64,000 bases of DNA from JACMJL01 sp963791805 (GCA_963791805.1 CAWBTU010000004.1:806001-870000); one strand, 5' to 3'; shown: positions 54,372 to 63,524, counted from the first letter of the stretch. The notes: generated by a model from the letters alone, not told the origin. Numbers and translations: made by a program.

Positions 54372-57337
54372 TCTAGTGCCCCCATTAATTGTTTTACATC
54401 ATTCACCTCTAATTCTCCTATCTCTAGCCTATATAGTAGTTGCTTCAGCCTACTATCTTTACTTTCAGTCTTTATGCTGTCAATATCCGTCTTTTGATTT
54501 AATTTATTGCACGATATTCGAAAAGGCTTTCTATCAAAACAGCACACAGGAAGGCTTACCCTTTTGAAGGTTTTATGATGAAACAATTTTTCCCATTCTA
54601 TATCCACACCTTTCAACCAAAGTTGAAGTAATGTTTCTTTAATAGATCTAAAACCATCCACATTTATATTTGAATTTCCCTGATTCATTATAAAATCACC
54701 TAGTTTTAAACTCTCCATATCTTCCGTAAATGATAATACTGTTCTTGTTGAAAAAGCTGATTTTATCCAATCTGTAGTATTGGCAATTTCCTCAATATGC
54801 TGGTTTCTATCTTTTAAATAGTCATAAGAATTCTCTAGATTAATTCCACTTTGTCGATGATTCAGTATTTTAACTGCTGAAATAAAATTTGGATTTTCGC
54901 TAATTAGTATATCAACCATTATCTCCTTAGGCATTATTCCATCAGCTATTAAATTTATCAGTTCATAAAACCTTGGATTATTAAATTTGTTTTCTTCGGT
55001 TAAGTCCCATCTTTGCTTTAGTTGACGTAATGAACTTACAATAACTACTGCGAGTAAGTTTTTTTCTTTCGTGGATTTATCCTTTTCATGGGTAAGAAAT
55101 TTTTCGTCATATATCATCTGTACTATTTCATATCCTGATATAGCTTTAATTGTGATACTCCATTCATCAATATACTTTTTAAAAGTATATTGACTCTCAT
55201 TTAACAGTCGAGCCTTCTTTATATAATAAGATAATATATCATCATTAATATCTAAGTCTTTTGTAATCAACCTTAAATACTCTTCATCAAAATGAAATGG
55301 CATAATTTTTTTCTGATTTACTTGATCATAAAATGGCATAGAAGGTCTAAAAAACTTAATTTTCTCCAGTTCCTTTTTAGCACTCAGTATAGCTATAACA
55401 TCTTCAAGTTTAACTATTCCACTTACAGCAAGTGCCACCCAAAAGCCTTCCTTTTCTCCCATTATTAAATCTGAAGAAAAACCTAGATTTTGCAAGGAAA
55501 CAATATAGGCATAACCTGAAATAAACAGATACAACTGCCGATAGCGTCCTGTCCAAGTTTTTTCATAAAAACTTTTCCTAATTTTTTGACTTGTATCAAT
55601 ACTATCAAGATAAATTAATGCATTATTTAAATTATGTTCAAATAAATAAAGTTCATCCACTAATTCACGAATATCTTCATAGCTATTCCAAGGTAAAGCT
55701 CCTATACAAATGCACCAGGAAGACCTTTTGCTTTTTTGAAAGGATTTATTATCAGATAATATTGATCTTTTTAAATTCTCTTTGCTTTCAACAAGTATTC
55801 CATAACGATATGGATAGTTTTCTCTACCCGTTAATAATGTATTGCAGATATCTTTTAATAGGTAGGACTCAAAATCTTCTCCCATAACAAAATTTTTCCA
55901 TTCACTTAGAAGACTTTCTAAATTTTGTTGTGTGTTTGCAGAAAGTATAAATATATTATCCCTATCAAGTAAAAAATCCTCATATATTCTTTCTTCTATA
56001 TACTCTTCTATCACTAGATGTGAGTTTGCACCACCAAAACCAAAGGAACTGACTCCGGCCCTCAAAGGCATGCCTTCTTCTTTACCCTTCCATTTACTAA
56101 GGCAAGTTGAGACAGTGAAAGGAGTTTTTTCAAACTCTATTACTGGATTTAATTCGTTAATATTTAAACTCTTTGGTATCTTCTTTTGCTTCAACATTAA
56201 AAGGACTTTAATAACTCCTGCCATTCCCGCAGCCGCCTCTAAATGTCCAATATTTGTTTTTACTGAACCTATGTTGCAAAACTGATTTTTGCTTGTATGT
56301 TGTCGAAAAGCTTGTGTTAACGCCTCTATTTCTATTGGATCACCAAGGGATGTGCCAGTTCCATGAGCTTCAACATAACTTACTGTTTCAGGACTCAATC
56401 CTGCATCACTGTATGCTGCAAGTATTACTTCACGTTGAGCCTTTACACTTGGTGCGGTAGGAGATATGCTCCTTCCTACATGATTTGTAGCTGATCCTTT
56501 AATAATTCCATATATATGGTTACCATCTCTAATTGCTTCATCCAATCTCTGTAAAAGCAACACCCCTACACCATCACCTGGCACATACCCATTAGCATCT
56601 TTGTCAAAGGTTTTGCACTTTCCATCCGGACTTAGCATATGAGATTTGGAAAAGGAAATATATTTCATAGGGTGAATATTTAGATTTACACTACCTGCAA
56701 TAGCATAATTACATTCCTTATTGATAAGTGAGCGCTTAGCTTCATGTATGGCTATGATAGATGATGCACATGCCGCATTAAGGGATACACTTGTTCCACT
56801 AAAGTTAAACAAATAGGAGATTCTATTAGCTAACATGCAATCATAAATTCCCATACACATATAGCTATCAATCTCCATGTTCTTGTTTAAGTTCTCATAA
56901 CCATAATCTACTGTCATTTCACCAATATATACAGAAGTAATTCTTTTCTGAAGCAAACTTAATGGAATACCCGATTCTTCAATGCAATGCCAGGTTTCTT
57001 CAAGCAATAGCCTTTGCTGTGGATCCATGTTATTTGCTTCCCTAGGAGATATTTTGAAAAATTGATTATCAAAGTCATAGATATTATCAACAAGGCCACA
57101 CCACTTGCTTACACTCTTATTAGGTTCATTCCTATTTGAAGAGTAGTGCTCACTAACGTCCCAACGGTCTGCAGAAATTTCCTTGATTGAATCTACACCT
57201 TGTTCTAAGTTAGTCCAAAATTCTTTATACCCACTGGCGCCTGGAAATCTACAGGACATTCCAACAACTGCTATGCCTATATTATTAGAATCCAACTGCG
57301 CTTTAGTATCTAAACTATTATGGCTAACTTTTTTCAT
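54368..57337 (-). CDS. PKS-A: ketosynthase followed by degenerate AT-like region
   Basis: 989 residues. KS about 18-470, with Cys190 in NAACASS, His in EAHGTGT and His in TNIGHLEAAAG, so intact. Residues about 535-760 look like a decayed acyltransferase: LGFSSDLIMGEKEGFWVALAVSGIVKLEDV aligns with the AT signature, but GHSxGE has become GEKEGF, with Lys629 at the nucleophile position. A post-AT linker follows (FKRVSLPVCCFDRKPF) and a docking helix ends the protein (LLYRLEIGELEVNDVKQLM). It has no ACP, KR or loading domain; KR and ACP are on PKS-B. As the first PKS gene it probably carries the first condensation. SD GAGGAG. Confidence 0.9.
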   Translation of the reverse strand: MKKVSHNSLDTKAQLDSNNIGIAVVGMSCRFPGASGYKEFWTNLEQGVDSIKEISADRWDVSEHYSSNRNEPNKSVSKWCGLVDNIYDFDNQFFKISPREANNMDPQQRLLLEETWHCIEESGIPLSLLQKRITSVYIGEMTVDYGYENLNKNMEIDSYMCMGIYDCMLANRISYLFNFSGTSVSLNAACASSIIAIHEAKRSLINKECNYAIAGSVNLNIHPMKYISFSKSHMLSPDGKCKTFDKDANGYVPGDGVGVLLLQRLDEAIRDGNHIYGIIKGSATNHVGRSISPTAPSVKAQREVILAAYSDAGLSPETVSYVEAHGTGTSLGDPIEIEALTQAFRQHTSKNQFCNIGSVKTNIGHLEAAAGMAGVIKVLLMLKQKKIPKSLNINELNPVIEFEKTPFTVSTCLSKWKGKEEGMPLRAGVSSFGFGGANSHLVIEEYIEERIYEDFLLDRDNIFILSANTQQNLESLLSEWKNFVMGEDFESYLLKDICNTLLTGRENYPYRYGILVESKENLKRSILSDNKSFQKSKRSSWCICIGALPWNSYEDIRELVDELYLFEHNLNNALIYLDSIDTSQKIRKSFYEKTWTGRYRQLYLFISGYAYIVSLQNLGFSSDLIMGEKEGFWVALAVSGIVKLEDVIAILSAKKELEKIKFFRPSMPFYDQVNQKKIMPFHFDEEYLRLITKDLDINDDILSYYIKKARLLNESQYTFKKYIDEWSITIKAISGYEIVQMIYDEKFLTHEKDKSTKEKNLLAVVIVSSLRQLKQRWDLTEENKFNNPRFYELINLIADGIMPKEIMVDILISENPNFISAVKILNHRQSGINLENSYDYLKDRNQHIEEIANTTDWIKSAFSTRTVLSFTEDMESLKLGDFIMNQGNSNINVDGFRSIKETLLQLWLKGVDIEWEKLFHHKTFKRVSLPVCCFDRKPFRISCNKLNQKTDIDSIKTESKDSRLKQLLYRLEIGELEVNDVKQLMGALE

Positions 57338-57406
57338 ATAAGAACACTCCTCATGATAATTATTTAAGATACATCTTTAGGATTTTCAGTAAGGTTTTTT
57401 TCAACA

Positions 57407-59182
57407 TCAATAAAACAATTCAATATCCTTAACCATCCCATATTTTCTGAATTTTTCATATCTTCTTTTCAAAAGAACTTCCCTATCAACTTTTAGGAGT
57501 TCAATTAGCTTATTAAACAATATAATTTTCAAATAATTTATTGCAGATTCATTATCTAAATGTGCTCCCCCATAAGGTTCTGCTATTATTTCATCTACAA
57601 TATTTAATTTTAAAAGTTCATCTGAAGTTAACTTTAAATATTCACTGGACTCTTCAATTTTGTCTGAATCTTTGAATAATATGGATGCACATCCTTCCGG
57701 AGAAATAACTGAATAAATTGAATTCTCCATAATAAAAATCCAATCCGCAACTCCAGTAGCCAAAGCTCCACCACTGCCACCCTCTCCAATAATAATAGAA
57801 ATAATAGGCACAGTTAATTTTGTAAAGTTTCTTATACTACTTGCAATAGCTTCTCCTTGTCCCATCCTTTCGGCATCTACACCACAATGTGCTCCTGGAG
57901 TGTCTATAAAGCATATCACTGGCAAGCCAAACTTTTCAGCTAATTTAGTTATTCTGATGACTTTTCTATATCCTTCTGGTCTAGCCATGCCAAAATTTCT
58001 AAGTATATTTTCTTCTAAATTTTTACCTTTAGCACTTAATATAACAGTGACCGCTATTCCGTTTATATATCCAATTCCAGTAACAATTGCCATATCGTCA
58101 CTACAAATTTTATCTCCATGCAATTCTATAAAATTATCAAATACATTATCAATATAATCTTGAAAATTGGGCCTATCGATATGCCTTGCTAACTTAACTC
58201 TCTCCCATGAACTAATATTTGTATTAGAACTATTATTAATCCAATCAACATCAATTGTTTCATATTGTATTTTTTTTGATGCTCTAGGAATACTCCCAGT
58301 ATATAAACTAATTATGTCAGAAATTGTCTTTTTTAAGTTTTTTCTCTCACAGATAATATCAATATGTCCATTCTCGAAATGGAATTCAGATGTCTGAAAA
58401 TTATCTGGGATTTCCTCTTTGATAGTATTACTAATTACCCTTTTACCTGCAAATCCAATTATTGCATTAGGTTCTGCTATAGTAATATCAGCAATAGATG
58501 CAAAACTTGCAATAACACCACCAGTGGTAGGATCAGTTAACACACTTATATATAGAAGTCCCTTCGCACTGTGTTTTTCAATTGCTGCAACAACTTTGGC
58601 CATTTGATACAGTGATATCATTCCCTCTTGCATTCTTGCTCCACCAGAAGCTGTAAAAATAATAATTGGCTTATTTTCTTCTGTTGCTCTTTCTATCATC
58701 CTTGTAAGCTTTTCTCCTACTACAGATCCCATACTACCCATGATAAATCTATAATCCATTATTCCAAAGTAAACTTCATTATTTGAAATATCTGCTCTAC
58801 CAGTAATTACTGCCTCGTTTATCCCAAATTTGTCCATAAGTTGTTCTAATTTTTCATCATACTCTGGAAAATCAATAGGGTTTAAACTGACTAGATTTTC
58901 ATCAAAAAATTCCGTTATACCTTCATCAAATATTAACCCTATTCTTTCTAAACAGTGCATTTTTATATGATGGTTACAATTATTACACACTTTTCTATTT
59001 TCTATTAACTCTACCTGTATTAATTGCTTTTCACAGGTTGGACAATTAATTGCATGCTTTATGTGTTCATCAGTATTTTTTAATGTTGCTGCTGTTTGCT
59101 CTTCAGCTTCATGACTTATAGCAAAATCCACCTTATTAAAATACTTTTTTCTTGCTATTATTGTTTCCAACCATTCATTCAT
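57407..59182 (-). CDS. accDA: Acetyl-CoA carboxylase carboxyltransferase, fused beta-alpha subunits
   Basis: 591 residues joining AccD (about 1-290) and AccA (about 310-591), normally two proteins. The beta part carries the zinc ribbon Cys47-Cys50-Cys66-Cys69 and the crotonase-like core (IFTASGGARMQEG, TDPTTGGVIASFA). The alpha part has GARPEG-type MARPEGYRK, CFIDTPGAHCG and IIGEGGSGGALA. It transfers the carboxyl group from biotin to acetyl-CoA, giving malonyl-CoA. It lies between accC and PKS-A, in the same direction, so it most likely feeds the polyketide synthase. Confidence 0.95.
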   Translation of the reverse strand: MNEWLETIIARKKYFNKVDFAISHEAEEQTAATLKNTDEHIKHAINCPTCEKQLIQVELIENRKVCNNCNHHIKMHCLERIGLIFDEGITEFFDENLVSLNPIDFPEYDEKLEQLMDKFGINEAVITGRADISNNEVYFGIMDYRFIMGSMGSVVGEKLTRMIERATEENKPIIIFTASGGARMQEGMISLYQMAKVVAAIEKHSAKGLLYISVLTDPTTGGVIASFASIADITIAEPNAIIGFAGKRVISNTIKEEIPDNFQTSEFHFENGHIDIICERKNLKKTISDIISLYTGSIPRASKKIQYETIDVDWINNSSNTNISSWERVKLARHIDRPNFQDYIDNVFDNFIELHGDKICSDDMAIVTGIGYINGIAVTVILSAKGKNLEENILRNFGMARPEGYRKVIRITKLAEKFGLPVICFIDTPGAHCGVDAERMGQGEAIASSIRNFTKLTVPIISIIIGEGGSGGALATGVADWIFIMENSIYSVISPEGCASILFKDSDKIEESSEYLKLTSDELLKLNIVDEIIAEPYGGAHLDNESAINYLKIILFNKLIELLKVDREVLLKRRYEKFRKYGMVKDIELFY

Positions 59183-59210
59183 TACTCATACACCATCCTA
59201 TCAAATCATA

Positions 59211-60113
59211 CTATTCAATCATTTCATTTATTGTATAGGTATTATGCGCATTACTTAAAAAATGACTGTTATTTAGTATCTCGAGTAAAAACTCAATATT
59301 TGTTTCTATTCCATCTATTATAAATTCACTAAGTCCCCTCTTTAATTTCTCTATACATTCTTCTCTATCTTTTCCATGGGCAATTAATTTTGCTATATTA
59401 GAATCATATAATGAAGTTATATTCATACCCGTATACAGGGCTGAATCCACTCTAAGTCCATTGCCCCCAGGAATATTTAAATTTTTTATAACCCCAGCAC
59501 TAACATTGAAATTTTTTTTAGGTTGCTCAGCATTTATCCTGCACTCTATTGAATGTCCTCTTAAAATAATATCTTCTTGCATTATTTCAAGTTTGTTACC
59601 ATAAGCTATTCTGACTTGTTCTTTGACAATATCCACATTTGTAATCATTTCTGTCACTGGATGCTCTACTTGGAGCCTTGTGTTCATCTCCATGAAATAT
59701 ACGTTTTTCTCTTCATCCACAAGAAATTCAATAGTGCCAGCACTAATATAATTACATTCTTCTACAATCTTTCTGGAGAAATTAAATATTTTTTTTCTAA
59801 TTTCATCGTTTAGAATAATTGCTGGTGACTCTTCAATTAGTTTCTGATTTTTCCTCTGAATACTACAATCACGTTCACCCAATACTAGAATATTTTTATA
59901 TTCATCTGCTAATATTTGGACTTCCACATGCCTTGGTCTATCAATATATTTTTCTATGTAAATTGCATCGTCATCAAATGCTCTCTTTGCTTCTTCTCTA
60001 CAAATATTTAAGTTCTTCTCAAACTCTTCTTCCTTTAATACTTTCCTTATTCCTTTTCCTCCACCGCCATTTGCTGCTTTAATAAATATTGGATATCCTA
60101 TGTCACTAGCCAT
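59211..60113 (-). CDS. accC: Biotin carboxylase, C-terminal part after frameshift
   Basis: 300 residues holding the glycine-rich ATP loop (NGGGGKGIRKV), RHVEVQILAD, MEMNTRLQVEHPVTEM with the catalytic Glu/Arg region, and the C-terminal domain. The ATG at 60111-60113 overlaps the preceding fragment and has no ribosome binding site, so it is probably not an independent start. A -1 shift in the seven-A tract at 60113-60119 joins both parts into about 446 residues, the normal AccC length. The ATPase carboxylates biotin on AccB. Confidence 0.9.
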   Translation of the reverse strand: MASDIGYPIFIKAANGGGGKGIRKVLKEEEFEKNLNICREEAKRAFDDDAIYIEKYIDRPRHVEVQILADEYKNILVLGERDCSIQRKNQKLIEESPAIILNDEIRKKIFNFSRKIVEECNYISAGTIEFLVDEEKNVYFMEMNTRLQVEHPVTEMITNVDIVKEQVRIAYGNKLEIMQEDIILRGHSIECRINAEQPKKNFNVSAGVIKNLNIPGGNGLRVDSALYTGMNITSLYDSNIAKLIAHGKDREECIEKLKRGLSEFIIDGIETNIEFLLEILNNSHFLSNAHNTYTINEMIE

Positions 60114-60550
60114 TTTTTTGCTTCATGACTATCTTTTATAGTGCCTTCTATACCTGGAATAGTAGGTATCCCTAGTTTTTTAACTAATTCCTTTGCTAGT
60201 ATCTTATTTCCCATTAATCTAATTGTATCTGCAGAAGGTCCAATAAATTTAATTTCATTTTCAAAACATAAATGAGCAAATTCAGCATTTTCTGCTAGGA
60301 AACCATATCCTGGATGTATTGCATCAACCTTATGATATTTAGCTACTTCAATTATCTTATTCATGTCTAAATAACTTTCACTAGAACTAGCAGGCCCTAT
60401 ACAGACTGATATATCAGCAATTTTCACATGCATACTTTCTTTGTCTTCCATTGAATAAACTGCTAAAGTCTCAATACCCATCTCCCAGCAAGCTCTAATT
60501 ATTCTTACAGCAACCTCGCCTCTATTTGCAATTAATATCCTCTTAACCAT
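60098..60550 (-). CDS. accC: Biotin carboxylase, N-terminal part before frameshift
   Basis: 150 residues from ATG 60548-60550, preceded by AAGGGTG; further upstream the open frame lies inside accB. It begins MVKRILIANRGEVAVRIIRAC and contains HPGYGFLAENAEFA, FIGPSADTIRLMGNK and the first part of the ATP-grasp domain, then ends with WLVT and a stop. Codons GCA AAA AAA before the break form the heptamer A AAA AAA, so a slip back by one base reads straight into the C-terminal part. As printed, this part alone cannot be active. Confidence 0.9.
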   Translation of the reverse strand: MVKRILIANRGEVAVRIIRACWEMGIETLAVYSMEDKESMHVKIADISVCIGPASSSESYLDMNKIIEVAKYHKVDAIHPGYGFLAENAEFAHLCFENEIKFIGPSADTIRLMGNKILAKELVKKLGIPTIPGIEGTIKDSHEAKKWLVT

Positions 60551-60560
60551 TTTTTCACCC

Positions 60561-61013
60561 TTATTTCTTGATTTTGAATAATGGCTGATTATATTCAACA
60601 AATTGATTGTCATCCATAAATATATCTTCTATAACCCCATCTTCAATACATGAAACCTCATTAAACATTTTCATAGCTTCAATTGTACATATTGCTGTAC
60701 CTTTGCTAATTTTATCCCCAACAGAATATTTTTTTCCTGTTATTTCATTATTCAAAATATTTATGTTACCCACTAATGGTGCCTTAATTACATATACATT
60801 TTCATCCTCATCTGTGTTACTTTCATTTACAATATTCAAAGCTAATTTATCAGGTGCATTGTCTTCATAATTAAGCTTTATATTTTTCTCTATTTCAGTA
60901 GTATTTTGATAATCATAAATTTCCAATTTGAAATCATCTATTTCTACACACATTTTTTGCAAATTGTATTTTTTAAATAATATTATAATTTGTTCCATTT
61001 TTTCAATTTTCAT
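60561..61013 (-). CDS. accB: Biotin carboxyl carrier protein of acetyl-CoA carboxylase
   Basis: 150 residues. The C-terminal biotinyl domain holds IEAMKMFNE, with the biotin-accepting Lys at about 115, preceded by a flexible Asn/Asp-rich linker. The N-terminus (IEKMEQIIILFKKYNL) matches the AccB helical start. Two adjacent ATGs exist; the second (61011-61013) has better spacing to AGGAG. First gene of the PKS operon, 10 bases before accC. It carries carboxybiotin from AccC to the AccDA transferase. Confidence 0.95.
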   Translation of the reverse strand: MKIEKMEQIIILFKKYNLQKMCVEIDDFKLEIYDYQNTTEIEKNIKLNYEDNAPDKLALNIVNESNTDEDENVYVIKAPLVGNINILNNEITGKKYSVGDKISKGTAICTIEAMKMFNEVSCIEDGVIEDIFMDDNQFVEYNQPLFKIKK

Positions 61014-61050
61014 CATAAACTCCTATTTTATATTAATTATTTCTAAATTT

Positions 61051-61079
61051 AGTATATACCTATAAATTCCATTAGTAAA
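61051..61079 (-). promoter_or_regulatory. Candidate promoter of the acc-PKS operon
   Basis: TTTACT (61074-61079) and TATACT (61051-61056) with a 17-base spacer, about 35 bases before accB. The -35 overlaps one arm of the inverted repeat at 61069-61121. Confidence 0.55.
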
Positions 61080-61121
61080 TATTTTCTATTCTCCAATTTT
61101 CTTGCTTTTATTCACTAATGG
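61069..61121. repeat. Inverted repeat over the acc-PKS promoter, possible operator
   Basis: CCATTAGT (61069-61076) and ACTAATGG (61114-61121) are exact inverted copies and stay similar for about four more bases on the inner side (CCATTAGTRAAT). One arm covers the candidate -35 box and the other lies about 40 bases upstream. This could be a paired regulator site; no regulator gene is in the window. Confidence 0.4.
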
Positions 61122-61325
61122 TATATATTTCGATTTTTTACTTATTTAACTCTAACCCCTAGCAAATATAATAAGCGTAACAGTATTTACACAATATGAA
61201 AACATCATTGAAAAATCTGTTTTCTAAGCCCTTAGTCTATCCAAAATGGTTCTTTCTAGGTAATTTGTAAGGATCGGGTAGTTTCCTCAATTGTAATTAA
61301 GTCGTTTTTTATTGATATAATTTGT

Positions 61326-61533
61326 CTAAATATGAATTATATTAATACTAAAGAGAAATATCACAATACATTTTTCAAGACTTCTTACTTTAACATTTCC
61401 CCAATTTAAGAATTGCTTAATATCCCTAAAAAGCACTTCAAGATTTCAACAGCATACTTGTTTTTTTGCAGTAAATGAGCAGCTATTTCAAGCATATCAG
61501 TTATAATAAATGGGGTATTTCACTTTCAGCAGT
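61326..61533 (-). pseudogene. Decayed transposase C-terminal fragment
   Basis: In shifting minus-strand frames the DNA reads ITDMLEIAAHLLQKNKY, AVEILK and then RDIKQFLNWGNVKVRSLEKC and IVIFLFSINIIHI before a stop. These runs resemble the C-terminal region of insertion-sequence transposases. At least two frame changes are needed and there is no start, terminal repeat or full-length frame. The insertion sequence family cannot be named. The rest of the gap 61122-61566 shows no gene. Confidence 0.5.
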
Positions 61534-61566
61534 TATCATTATCTAGATTAGTTGAATTTATCGCAT

Positions 61567-61603
61567 AAAAAAAGAGCCTAGATTTACAAAATCTAGGCTC
61601 TTT
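61567..61603 (-). terminator. Intrinsic terminator of the YhgE-like gene
   Basis: AAAGAGCCTAGATTT and AAATCTAGGCTCTTT form a perfect stem with a short TGT-type loop, followed by seven T, eleven bases after the stop of the gene. Confidence 0.93.
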
Positions 61604-61613
61604 AAATCTTAAA

Positions 61614-63524
61614 TTATTTCATGAAAGCATCATAAACTTTATCTAAGAAACTCTTTTTTGCTACTTTTACTTCTTTTTTAGCACTTGAATCTCCAACTTT
61701 GATGTCTCCAGTTTGCATAACAAACTTCATGCTTCCCTTCATACTTGGATCAACACCGCTAAATGAACTGTTTTCTTTTGCTATTTTAACCATTTCGTCT
61801 TTAGTTGCCATAACATCATCTACTTTTGCCATTATTGGAGTTATTTGACCAGCTAAGGAACCAAGTCCTGTTGCTAATGGAGCAGTACCTTCAGCTTTTA
61901 ATTTATCAACTCCAAGAACTTTTAAATCATTAACTGATGACGCAAGAACACCTACATTTTCATTTAATTTGCCCATAGATGCAGCTAATCCATTTGCAGG
62001 ATCATGAACCTTTGCAGTAAGTAAATCTATATTATTTTTATATTCACCTGCAGAAACAATAGCACTTGCTGTTTGAGCACCTAGTGAACTTAATCCAGTA
62101 TTTAAGAACGCTACTCCATTATATAAAGTAGTAGCTGAGGCTTGTGCTGCTGTTGTTGGTTTTTTTGTTGTTGCAACAAGTCCAGATATTAATGCATTCA
62201 TCTGTGCATATCTAGGATCGGATGGATTTGACTGAATTAAAAGATTTAAAGCGTTAATAGCATCCGTTAAACTAGTTGTAGGATCTCCCATCGGATTAGC
62301 TGTAGTCGCTTTTGATCCAATGCTAGCCATAAGTGATGCTGCTGTTGCTTTAAAACTTGGTACCTTTGTTCCATTAGCTGGATTAATGTTGTAATCATTT
62401 ATAGCAGTATTAATAGCATTGATACCAGCTACTATTTGAGATGTCGCAGTCTGGATGCCTGTTGGCTTTCCATTGACAATTGCTGTTGAAGATAAAGATG
62501 AGTCAAGCATTTTCACACCATCATTAATTGCACTAGTAGCTGCTTTTAATCCTTGTGGCTTTCCATCAGCACCAACGGCAGTTGTATTTAACTTAGTATT
62601 TAACAGTGTAAATTTCTCTTGGAACTCACCCATTAATTTATCTAATTTTTGACTTCCAGCTACTAATTGGCTTATTCCAGCTTTAGCTACATTAACTTTA
62701 GTCATTATGTCACTAAGGACAGTTGGTCCACCAGCAACGCTATCTAAATCAAGAAGCTCTGGTGAAGCCATAAAGTAAATAGGTGCTAACTTAAAGTCTT
62801 TTGCATCTGCTGTAACTACTACGGAATTTGCAAGAGTTACTCCTAAATCACCATTCTTTAATCCAAGACTCTCTTGGAAACCTGGAACAGATATGAAAGT
62901 AAGAACGTTATTATTACCAACTTTCATTATTGTTCCATCAGTAGCTGTGATTTTAGAGAAATTTCCTACTGGCATATCAATAATAGTAGTTATTGGAATA
63001 GCTTCACAAACAGTTCTAGCTTTTCCATTGATATTTACCATTTTTTTAGTATTATTGTCAAAATCAATTTTAATCTTTACTTTACCACTTTTTCCAGCTA
63101 AATCTTTAGCACTAATCTCTTTATCATCTAAGTAATACTTAATTTTAACGCTTATTGGTAAAGCTTTGTTAGAATCACCTGAATAAAAAATATCACTTTT
63201 GTCTGTTTTCCATACTAAGCTGTCACCACTTTTAGTTGGAGTTTCACTACTTTTAAGGTTCTTTATATTAGTTAAATTAGATTTATCTTTTAATTCTGAA
63301 AGCATATTATCACTATGAATCCAGCTAGTAACTGATGTGCTCTTTGCAACACCTGTTGAATCTAGTGTTGTGAACACAGTTTCATCTTTAGTTAATGCTG
63401 CAGAATTATTTATTGGTTGAGTAACAACTAAAGTTGAACTTTGTGCAAATGCCAAAGTAGGACTCATCATGCTACCAATTACAACTAAACATAATATCTT
63501 TTTAGAAAACGCTTTATTTCTCAT
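61614..63524 (-). CDS. YhgE/Pip-like secreted protein associated with MMPL transporter
   Basis: 636 residues with a signal peptide (about 1-28, cut near AFAQS). The N-terminal half is beta-rich (TVFTTLDSTGVAKSTSVTSWIH, VKIKYYLDDKEISAKDLAGKSGKVKIKIDFDNN), typical of the putative membrane/YhgE family. The C-terminal half is Ala/Ser/Leu-rich and helical, probably coiled coil, with a Lys-rich tail. No transmembrane helix is seen after the signal peptide, unlike full YhgE proteins. It starts one base after the MMPL gene ends, so the two are surely co-expressed and may work together at the cell surface. Cargo unknown. Confidence 0.7.
   Translation of the reverse strand: MRNKAFSKKILCLVVIGSMMSPTLAFAQSSTLVVTQPINNSAALTKDETVFTTLDSTGVAKSTSVTSWIHSDNMLSELKDKSNLTNIKNLKSSETPTKSGDSLVWKTDKSDIFYSGDSNKALPISVKIKYYLDDKEISAKDLAGKSGKVKIKIDFDNNTKKMVNINGKARTVCEAIPITTIIDMPVGNFSKITATDGTIMKVGNNNVLTFISVPGFQESLGLKNGDLGVTLANSVVVTADAKDFKLAPIYFMASPELLDLDSVAGGPTVLSDIMTKVNVAKAGISQLVAGSQKLDKLMGEFQEKFTLLNTKLNTTAVGADGKPQGLKAATSAINDGVKMLDSSLSSTAIVNGKPTGIQTATSQIVAGINAINTAINDYNINPANGTKVPSFKATAASLMASIGSKATTANPMGDPTTSLTDAINALNLLIQSNPSDPRYAQMNALISGLVATTKKPTTAAQASATTLYNGVAFLNTGLSSLGAQTASAIVSAGEYKNNIDLLTAKVHDPANGLAASMGKLNENVGVLASSVNDLKVLGVDKLKAEGTAPLATGLGSLAGQITPIMAKVDDVMATKDEMVKIAKENSSFSGVDPSMKGSMKFVMQTGDIKVGDSSAKKEVKVAKKSFLDKVYDAFMK

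Noticed and set aside
29016..57337. Many plus-strand open frames opposite the PKS genes
   Set aside because: They lack binding sites and recognisable domains and mirror the codon pattern of the minus-strand genes.
59211..60113. C-terminal accC fragment as a separate gene
   Set aside because: No binding site before its ATG, overlap with the N-terminal part, and the fragment starts in the middle of the ATP-grasp domain.
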